Source of the DNA: Cerioporus squamosus
Taxonomy: Eukaryota; Basidiomycota; Agaricomycetes; Polyporales; Polyporaceae
Length of the DNA stretch: 15,094 bases
Assembly (NCBI GenBank): GCA_022592435.1
Contig: JABYQS010000705.1
Coordinates: 1-15,094 of the forward strand
Direction: 5' to 3'
Below the pieces are notes generated by a model. It worked only from the letters and a program-made list of their open reading frames with translations. It made no database searches and had not been told where the DNA came from. Shown here in pieces: positions 8,151-15,094 of the stretch (the stretch's first letter is position 1; each line of letters opens with the position of its first letter). The translations under genes were made by a program, and so were the position numbers.

Positions 8151-9756
8151 TCCTTCCATGCTGGCTCGGTGTTCCGCAAGCGTCTCTCTCTCACATCTCT
8201 CTCGGCTTCCTCTCGCCTCGTTCTCTCGTCGGCTCTAACCGCTTGTTTCATACTGTGTATTTCTACGGCTTCTGCTCGATATACCACAATAGACTGTCCT
8301 CTTGTTCTGCGGAGCACGTCGCTCTACGCGATGGTGTGTCGGTACTGATTGGCCCGTCGGACAGCTGGAGGTGAGTTGGTTGACCCATCTAGAGGCCAGA
8401 CAGGCCTGGCTTTCGCTGCCATCCGTGAAATGCGGCGGCTCGTGCGCCCTTTGCTTGCCCACCCTCATTCTATTCTTGGTGAGTGCATCGTTATAGAATG
8501 TCGTCTGTGAGATCCGCGCCCAGAAGGTGCGACAGCGAACTTTTGCAGAGGACAACGAGGTGCATCATGCGGCCTACATACATGGGCATGCTGCAGGAGG
8601 GAAGGAAGGTTGTCGGCTCCGGTATGAGATTCTCCTGTCAGTTAGGAGCGTTCACTGACGCAACGTGAGCAGGTATATGGCTACGTGCGACCGAAGAGGA
8701 GGTAGCTTGTGCGCGGAGCGGCTGTAATCTCGGAGGTTTTATGGGGATGGCGGGCCTTCTGCTCAGTGCGGGCCGTCGTGCGGCCCGCGGCGCATAATGA
8801 TGCATGTCGCGCCCCGCTCTGTGCCCGCCAGAGAGGGTTCCTGCTGAGAAAGGCAGGTGTTGAGTTGGCCGGTCCTAACCTGTGCACGGGGAAGGGGACG
8901 ATGAGTAGGTTTCGGTACGGCTTTGTTGCCAGTACGGTCGTGGAGCAGTCCACGGTTGCCACGGTCCTTTGAGAAGCTCACCTGCCAGTGTACTAACCGG
9001 ACCTACCTAGGTCATGCCACCGCACACGCACTGCGGAGTGAGTGATGATATGTACGTCCCTGCGTCCCCAGCCTGACCATCTGCGCGGTCGCTGCCATTT
9101 GTCATATGTAGCAGTGGGCTCTGAGGTCATATGTATCCGGGAATCAGGTGAGAATATTTTCATTATGTGGGCCTGGGAAGTGGAAGCCCTGCAGTGATAT
9201 TCGTTTTCTCTCCGCAGAAATCCAGATGATAATCAGGCAGATCCGCCTTTCTCCAGAAGGTTGCCACTCCTACCTTCCAGCGATGATCGCACGGAGTATA
9301 AACCGCCGGCTTCGACGTTAGTTCGAATGCAGCCGGCGGGTGTGTGGCGGGTACATGCGATGGGTGAGTTGGGCAACGACCGCGACTTGTATAACAGCAC
9401 AGTACTGATCGGAGAGAAGTAGGTCAGATGTAACGCTGCTACTCTCGGCGTGGGTGTTCGTGAGCTTAAATGTTGCAGACCACCCTCTAGTGCTCCTCAA
9501 ATATCCGCGTTGCTGCCCGGAACCGAAGTAACCGGTAAGTCGGCGACAGCCGAGCTCGGGACAACGGTGCACAGTGACCAGTCCTTCTTGCAGAACGTCC
9601 ACATCATATTGGCCTTCTCCCGCCCTTACGTCTGCCTATTGCCTTCCCACCGTTGGATGCGCATGGACATGTGCTCCACGTAGGAATGCGGAGCGAAAGT
9701 TCATCTTCGCAGCATCTCATGACACGATGGACGGGCCCTTCTCCTCCCTCATGTCC
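8151..9756. other. Intergenic region between the transcription factor and polygalacturonase genes
   Basis: No open frame here has a recognisable domain or a consistent set of splice sites. It contains a CT-rich patch at about 8180-8235, a 10-nt direct repeat (GTCATATGTA at 9101-9110 and 9126-9135) and a hairpin at 9303-9339. The right-hand part presumably holds the upstream control region of the polygalacturonase gene. Confidence 0.45.
9303..9339. repeat. Perfect 9-bp inverted repeat with an inner stem
   Basis: CCGCCGGCT at 9303-9311 pairs perfectly with AGCCGGCGG at 9331-9339. The 19-nt loop can form a second short stem (TCGA at 9312-9315 with TCGA at 9323-9326). It lies about 555 nt upstream of the polygalacturonase ATG. 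Function unknown: it could be a palindromic regulator site (CGG/CCG triplets are typical of Zn2Cys6 binding sites) or only a structural hairpin. Confidence 0.7.
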
Positions 9757-9893
9757 GTATATTTATCCGGAGGACCAGGATATAAGCTCATGTCATGTTT
9801 CAGCTCCACAGCAGTCCGCTCTCTAGCTTCATCGGCTACTAGCGCAGCAAAACCAGCCCTCGCTACCGACGCCACCGTCCTACTAGCCGCAAG
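9757..9893 (+). promoter_or_regulatory. Likely core promoter and leader of the polygalacturonase gene
   Basis: TATA-like elements occur at 9759-9766 (TATATTTA) and at 9779-9786 (ATATAAGC), the second about 110 nt before the ATG at 9894. A C/T-rich leader with CAGCTCCACAGC and CTCTCTAGC follows. One CCGGAG at 9767-9772 fits the SYGGRG consensus for the CreA/Mig1 carbon-catabolite repressor, which often controls fungal pectinases; a single 6-bp match is weak evidence. Confidence 0.45.
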
Positions 9894-11922
9894 ATGTCGC
9901 CAACTTTCCTCCGTCTCTCTGCGCTGCTCGTGCTGGCTGGTGCTGTTGTAGCACGTCCGGCTGCGCGCGCATGCACAGGCACGATCTTGTCTCTGGATGA
10001 CGTCGACGACGCCGTCGAGTGCACGACGGTGAACATCAACTCGTTCACCGTCCCTGCGGGCGAGACGTTCAACCTCGACCTCGCGGATGGCACCACCGTC
10101 AACATGCGTACGTTACTGTTCTCTTCTTGCCTTCAAGTTGCCTTGCGCACCCGGCCTCTTCGAGTGCTTTGCGCCGACCTCCCACCCCGCATCCTTCCCC
10201 GCCTTCGGCTGCTGTTCCACTAATAGAGTGAATGCGTGCTGACCATATTTAACGCACAGTGGGCGACGTGACCTTCGCGGTGAAGAACTGGGACGGGCCG
10301 CTCTTCCAAGTCAGGTAAGTCGCGGCGACGTTGTGCGTCATACTGTGGCTATTCGTGCCGCGAATGAACGAGCATGAGTACTGACCTCCTTTTTCCGGTC
10401 ATAGTGGCAAGGACATCACGTGTGAGTACCTCGTGCAGATCCTATGTGTTGACTTCTGTTCTCACTGAGCTATTATAACCTCTGACCAGTCAACGGTAAC
10501 GGGCATACCTTCGACGGGAATGGGCCTTCCTACTGGGTACCCCGATTCATTCATTCACTATGTATCGCGGTGTTCTGATACTTACACGACTGGCAGGACG
10601 GTCAAGGTGGCAACGGAGGTGTCACCAAGCCCGCCCCGATGATGAAGTGAGTTGCGACCAAGTCTGCCTGTCCCATAAGATCGGATTCCTGACGAGGGCC
10701 GACTATATCTGCACCTGCACAGGATAAAGATCTCGGGTACCTATACCGTACGTCGTGCCTTGCTTCCTTGACTTGACAGGTCACAGAAGAGCACGATTCT
10801 GACTTCTGTTCGCACCTTCCCTCGGGTGCAACCGCAAACATAGAACGTCAAGGTTCTGAACTCTCCTGCGCGCGTGTACAGCGTGTCGAACCCGGCGCCG
10901 CTGGTCATCTCGAAGCTTACTATCGACGACTGTGAGTGTCATGGCTCTCTGGGCCTCGTCTTCCACTGTGTCCTAATATTGATACGATCCGGTGCAGCTG
11001 CTGGTGACGCGCCCAACTCCAAGAGCGACGGCAAGGCCGCCGGACACAACACGGACGGCTTTGACTGCAGCACGACCGACCTGACCATCGAGGACAGGTA
11101 TGCTTACTCGCAGAGCATGTATGGCTTTCTTGTAACTCACTGTCCGCGATATAACCTCTCTAGCACGATCCACAACCAGGATGACTGCCTGGCGATCAAC
11201 AAGGGGACCAACATCGTGTTCCAACGCAACACCTGCATTGGCGGCCATGGCATCTCCGTCGTACGTCTTATCGGTGGACCGTTCAATGCGTTGCGGTGGG
11301 CTGATGTTCGGCTGTTCACAAGGGCTCGATTGACTCGGATGTGACTGTCTCTGGGATCGTGATCCAGGACAACGTCATCCAGGACAAGTGCGCCTCACTA
11401 TTCTTTCTCGCATTTCGCGTGCTCATATTGTGCGACCCACACAGTGACCAAGCCCTGCGTATCAAGACCAAAGCGTCCGCATCGGACTCGACAGTGACCA
11501 ACATCACCTACTCAGGGAACACTGGTACTGGTCTGCGCCAGTTTGGTGTCCTCATCGACCAGGTATGGCCAAGTACAGCTCACGCATCGTACGTACCGAC
11601 CACTGACGAGTATTTGCCACTCCACATCAGAGCTACCCCGACACCCTCGGCACGCCCGGAAATGGTGTCAAGCTCTCCGTGAGTGCAGTTGTATGGCTCA
11701 TCTCGTCAGGGATGTCAAATGCTGAACCCGTGCTCCGCGCAGGCTGTGAACTTCGTCGGAAGCACCAACAGCCTGACAGTGAACGACGACGCGCAGCGCG
11801 TCGCCGTCAACTGCGGATCCGGGTCGTGCACGGGCACCTGGGACTGGTCCGCTCTGAAGGTCTCTGGCGGATCCGCGGGGCCCATCACGAACTTCAGCGG
11901 CATCAAGAACTTCTCGCAGTGA
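9894..11922 (+). CDS. Secreted endopolygalacturonase, glycoside hydrolase family 28, 13 exons, 367 aa
   Basis: Hydrolyses alpha-1,4 bonds between galacturonic acid units of pectin outside the cell. Exons: 9894-10107, 10260-10314, 10405-10421, 10490-10536, 10597-10646, 10723-10747, 10844-10931, 10998-11097, 11164-11260, 11323-11387, 11445-11562, 11631-11678, 11743-11922 (1104 nt). All junctions are GT-AG and in phase. Residues 1-20 form a signal peptide (FLRLSALLVLAGAVVA); a short propeptide up to Ala26, before CTGT, is possible. All GH28 signature motifs are present: N183-T-D185-GFD, QD205-D206-C, GGH227G and R258-I-K260. These carry the catalytic acids Asp185, Asp205 and Asp206 plus substrate-binding His, Arg and Lys. 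The body is a Gly/Asn/Asp/Val-rich beta-helix pattern and the length is usual for fungal endo-enzymes. Potential N-glycosylation includes NIT (exon 11) and NFS (near the C-terminus). Endo rather than exo action is inferred from overall resemblance. Confidence 0.95.
10405..10421 (+). other. 17-nt micro-exon (exon 3) of the polygalacturonase gene
   Basis: It encodes only GKDIT plus one base on each side (T at both ends). It is bounded by ATAG at 10401-10404 and a GTGAGT donor at 10422. Joining it gives VSGKDITFNGNGHTFDG, the expected early GH28 beta-helix segment. Skipping it would remove 17 nt and break the frame. Exon 6 (10723-10747, 25 nt, encoding IKISGTYT) is similarly small. Confidence 0.88.
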
Positions 11923-12479
11923 AGATCCATCCATTCCGAAAGAGGCCTCTGCCTGTGTGAAGTTCTTGATCGGCGGGATATGTATGGATACCATGACGGA
12001 ATACATCATTTTATCCATGTAGCCGATGTCTTCCATTGCCCGACTTTGTAGTTCGGACCTCGGACGATGCCGTAAAGTCACAGCTGAGGTTAAGGTGAGG
12101 TTGGGACAAGACCCGTGAGCCGAGGTCGTCCGACTAAGTAAGTATACGACGTGCAGGTACAACTAAGCAGGACAGCAGATAAGTACGGCGTACATATAGT
12201 AGTGAGAGCATTACTCGCAACTTGGCACCGACCATGTACAACATAAACAAGCGACTACTCAGTCCCGGAGAAGTATTCAAGATGTGTTCGCCTATACCGA
12301 ACAGCATGCGCGCACAAGTCCCATATGACAGTGTGTATAAGTATGCAAGCCAAATACGTGCGGGCCGGCAAGGACACCGACCTGTTCCCAGCAATAGTAG
12401 TGTAACCAAACGAGTGACGAGAGTCAAGTAGATCAGAGCAGTCTAGATAGCCGCATCTAGCTGAAGGCTCCAGAGGGTC
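11923..12479. other. Convergent intergenic region between polygalacturonase and lyase genes
   Basis: The stop codons of the two convergent genes are 557 nt apart. The sequence between is A/T-richer than the genes and has no supportable coding frame; open frames at 12134-12427 (minus) and 12222-12431 (plus) have no recognisable content. It presumably contains both 3' UTRs and poly(A) sites. No clear AATAAA was seen on either strand. Confidence 0.5.
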
Positions 12480-14234
12480 TCAAGCGAAGAGAGCAAGCAC
12501 GGCCGCACCCACCGCCATGGCGAGCACGCTCCACGACGCGCCCGAACCCAGCGCCCCGCCGTCCTGCTGGCGCAAGCCGGACGAGGAAGAATTCGAGCCA
12601 CTTCCGGACGCCGCAGCGGCCGCGACGAGGCCCGAGTCCGAGAACGGCTGGTTCCAGAGGAACTGCGCGTCCGCGGGGTACGTGTTCCCCGCGTTGTCGA
12701 GCATCCACTTGGCGTACGTGCCCGCGGCGTCGCCGTAGACCGCGCCGACGGCGACGACGTTCGGCCAGAGCTCGGACGCGACCTCCTTGCCGGCGGGCTG
12801 CGTGATCGCGTAGTCGAGCGCGTCCTTGATCGTCGTGCCCTTCGCGGTCTTGAGGCTCCAGACGTCGTAGCCGATGTACGCGCCGAGCTTCGCGTTCGTC
12901 TGTGCGGGACGGGTGGGGCGTTAGCGTCGGCGAAGGCTAGTGTCTGTCAACGGTAGAACGGGTGCACGTACGATCATGGCGGCGAGGTTATACGCGCGAT
13001 AGTGGTATGGGCGCGTGCGGGCAGTCTCGAGGGGCTGAGGAAGAGACGCAGAGTGAGCGAACGACGTCACTGGGTAGATGGTTCGTGGCTTACCTGGTCA
13101 CCGTTTGCCACAATCTGCCAGGTGTACTGAGTCGTGAAGTACTCCTCGAGGGTTTGCTTGGCACCTGCGGTGTCGCCGACAAGGATCTGGAGCGCCGCGA
13201 GCTGGTTGTAATAGAACGTCCCGTGGTTGCTGCGCATCCGTCAGTCCGCGATACTCGTGTGCAGCCATTGATATTTGGGCACTCACTTGGTAGCAGCCTT
13301 CTCCTCGAGGGCGATGTTCGCGGTCGTCAGCCACGAGATGTACTCCTTGGTCCAGTTGGTGAGGCCAGCGTCAACATCGCTCGTCCACTCGGGCGCCTTG
13401 CCCTCGCGAAGGATCAGGATGCCGCTGACGACCTTGGCCATGCATTTAAGGTCCAGGATGCCCGTATGCGTACCGTTCTGCCCGTCCGGCCCGCGCTGCA
13501 TCTGCGCGTACGCGAGGTTCGGCGTCATGGCCGTGTCGGCCGCGAGGAACCAGGTGTTGATGAACCGCGCGACGTTGGCCGAGTACACGGAGGAGCCGTT
13601 GATGGCCCACGCAAGCGCGTTGTAGAGGACCGCGTTCGCCATGTCCTCGAACTCGCCGATGTCGTTGATCGTCCGCCCGTCGGGGTTGAACAGGCCATCC
13701 CTGGAGACATACGGGCAGGTGACCCAGACTGCGGCAGGTGCCGTCAGTTGTGAGGATCCGAGACGAGAACGCAAGACGCACTTTCTTGTGGGGTCAGCTC
13801 AGTCGTGTTACCGACTTTCGAGCAGTCAGGCCACCAACTGTGGGTCCGCGAACGGTTAGAGCATATATCCAGATGGTACACAATTGAACGCACTAGGGAG
13901 CCCAACTCATGTAGTCGTGCTTGTTGCCAGTGGGCGGGGCATACGTCTTGTTCATGACGGCTATGTGAAAGAGGTTCAAGACACGCCTCATTTGTCCGGC
14001 TCGCTTGTTACTCACACCAAGGGCCCTGTGCGGCCAGGACCTGCGCCCATGTAACGATGGTATCTTGTGCATCTATCGTGAAGTTGGTGAAGTTCTTCGC
14101 GAGGACATATTGCGGGTCGACAAAGTCGTTAGCATAGCTGGTGACCGTGATAGCGCGAGCAGGTGAGATATGCGAGAGGAGCAAGATACAGCCGAAAGCA
14201 CTGCCGTGAACGAGAAAGAGGATCCTGGGCGCAT
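12480..14234 (-). CDS. Alginate-lyase-domain polysaccharide lyase, GPI-anchor-like tail, 7 exons, about 467 aa, start out of frame
   Basis: Exons on the minus strand: 14234-14016, 13960-13894, 13837-13782, 13728-13287, 13229-13094, 13034-12972, 12899-12480, with GT-AG introns of 53-72 nt. The product matches the alginate lyase domain (PF05426; alpha/alpha-toroid lyases, as in families PL5 and PL38): KHDYMSWAPYWWPDC (about 87-101), NNHGTFYYNQ (262-271) with the presumed catalytic His264, and TRPYHYRAYNL (314-324), whose Arg315 and Tyr322 have the spacing of the Arg/Tyr pair in PL5 enzymes. Role: beta-elimination of a uronic-acid polysaccharide, substrate unknown. A signal peptide (hydrophobic core ILFLVHGSAFGCILLL, ending ISPARA) precedes the mature start. 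The C-terminus is a Ser/Gly-rich linker plus a hydrophobic end (SWSVLAMAVGAAVLALFA), as in GPI-anchored proteins. Oddity: no ATG lies in the open frame of the first exon; ATG 14234-14232 is one base out of phase. Numbering assumes one extra C. The upstream end is uncertain. Confidence 0.82.
14227..14229 (-). other. Apparent one-base frame break near the lyase start (short C run)
   Basis: On the minus strand the sequence reads ATGCGCCCAGGATCCTC. The frame carrying the signal peptide and mature protein has AGG ATC CTC, eight bases after the A of ATG. One more C in the CCC run would give Met-Arg-Pro-Arg followed by the hydrophobic core, an ideal signal peptide. This may be a homopolymer sequencing error, a real frameshift, or a sign that the true start lies in an upstream exon joined at the acceptor-like TCTCCTCTCAG ending at 14275. 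Confidence 0.55.
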
Positions 14235-14345
14235 CGCTGAACGTCGGTATACAGCCGTCGGTGCCCGCAAACTGCTGAGAGGAGATAGAAAGCAAGCGGA
14301 AGTGTCAGAAAGGACAGACGGTCAACCCCTGTGAGAGGCGGAGGT
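14235..14345 (-). promoter_or_regulatory. Leader region of the lyase gene with a pyrimidine tract
   Basis: Read on the minus strand, this region has TCTGACACTTCCGCTTGC followed by TTTCTATCTCCTCTCAGCAG (about 14309-14272). It works equally well as a fungal CT-rich leader or as a CTGAC branch site, pyrimidine tract and CAG acceptor of an intron. The second reading would imply an unrecognised upstream first exon. A TATA box was not identified. Confidence 0.35.
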
Positions 14346-15094
14346 CACAGCGAGCTCAGGAGGGGAGTCCGACTCGATTGAAGGGAAGAGGTGAGCAGTT
14401 ACGGATGCGGGAAGGGGCCTCACGGACGGCGAAGAAAAGGCGAAAGGTAATGCGCACGAGACAACATACGCGGCGACACTTGGCCGCACAGGTCTGTCGC
14501 GGCGTTCATTGCCCTGATCGTGCAGTCTGTAATTGCCAGCGGCAGGCCTGCAGCATTCTCGGCGCGTTTCATTGAGCGCGGGGTTGATTAGTGATCCAGG
14601 CAATCTCGATAGTCTAGAGATTGATTTACGCGGCCGGCTTGGCGTCCTGGCCTCCGATGGGCCGCCTATCTTTCCGACAATATTCCAGCGGAAACGACAC
14701 GAGCGGAACGGAGGAAGACACGGATGTGGCGGAGTCAACGTTGCGAGAAAGGATTGCTGACATATTACAACACGGGTAGAACGCTGTACCTCAACGTGTC
14801 GTTCCTGAGATCAGCTATAATGGTGATATCTGAAGAGGACGATGCCGACATACATATCATGCAGGTCGCCGGTCGGTCTGACTCTAAGTAGGCTCTTGGG
14901 TGCGAGTCGGCCAACAAGCGAGAACTTGAAATGTACCGAGGCTTGCCAATGAGACGCCCGCGGGTGAAGTTGCAAATGACAATGACACAAACCATCATAT
15001 CCAGCTGGTGAGAACGAGAAGACTACTGAGAATGAACCAACTCTGGATGGCGACTGAAGTGAAGTAAGTAGTCTTCATGCAATGTGCAGAACTG
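14346..15094. other. Right-end region without a recognised gene
   Basis: Open frames such as 14322-14738 and 14765-14998 (both minus) have no recognisable domain. A 7-bp inverted repeat (CAATCTC at 14601-14607 with GAGATTG at 14617-14623) is present. The region probably holds upstream control sequence of the lyase gene, possibly its first exon. Confidence 0.4.

Noticed and set aside
9321..9328. GTTCGAAT, similar to a tRNA T-loop
   Set aside because: The flanking sequence forms a simple hairpin rather than a cloverleaf; no acceptor, D or anticodon arms can be fitted.
14322..14738. Minus-strand open frame upstream of the lyase as its first exon
   Set aside because: It contains no signal-peptide-like segment, and no donor was found that joins it in phase to the lyase frame convincingly. 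It is left open as an unlikely alternative.

Overview
The window looks like nuclear DNA of a filamentous basidiomycete (Agaricomycetes, perhaps a polypore-type fungus). The evidence is genes broken by many 50-90 nt introns with GTRNGT donors and CTRAC/CTCAC-like branch sites, pyrimidine-rich leaders before start codons, GC-rich third codon positions, and homology-level recognition of three fungal proteins. No prokaryotic, viral, CRISPR, rRNA or tRNA feature was recognised. All gene models were spliced by eye. Every junction was checked for phase, and the coding lengths come out as whole codons except where stated.

Layout: 1-2930 is gene-free as far as I can see. A six-exon Zn2Cys6 transcription factor (3049-7508, +, 1226 aa) follows. 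Its zinc cluster is hidden: it is spread over two small exons separated by a 546-nt intron and can only be read after splicing. A fungal transcription factor (PF04082-type) middle region follows, then a very long low-complexity C-terminus. The stretch 7509-9756 holds a probable 3' UTR with a pyrimidine tract and then non-coding sequence containing a strong hairpin (9303-9339). A 13-exon secreted GH28 endopolygalacturonase (9894-11922, +, 367 aa) comes next with all active-site motifs present. Convergent to it on the minus strand is a seven-exon alginate-lyase-domain (PF05426-type) polysaccharide lyase (14234-12480, about 467 aa) with a signal peptide and a GPI-anchor-like tail. Its start codon is one base out of frame with the rest of the gene. 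The stretch 14310-15094 shows no gene.

Functionally, the two enzymes both act on uronic-acid polysaccharides: polygalacturonase hydrolyses pectin, and the lyase probably cleaves alginate-, glucuronan- or other uronan-type chains. The first is predicted to be secreted free and the second tethered to the cell surface. The transcription factor is upstream of them. Whether it regulates them is only a positional hypothesis. The points most worth a second look are the intron-split zinc cluster with a possible DNA-binding-less isoform starting inside the long intron, a repeated PYDA(F/Y)(L/I)PPP motif in the factor, the micro-exons of the polygalacturonase, and the frame break in the lyase signal peptide.
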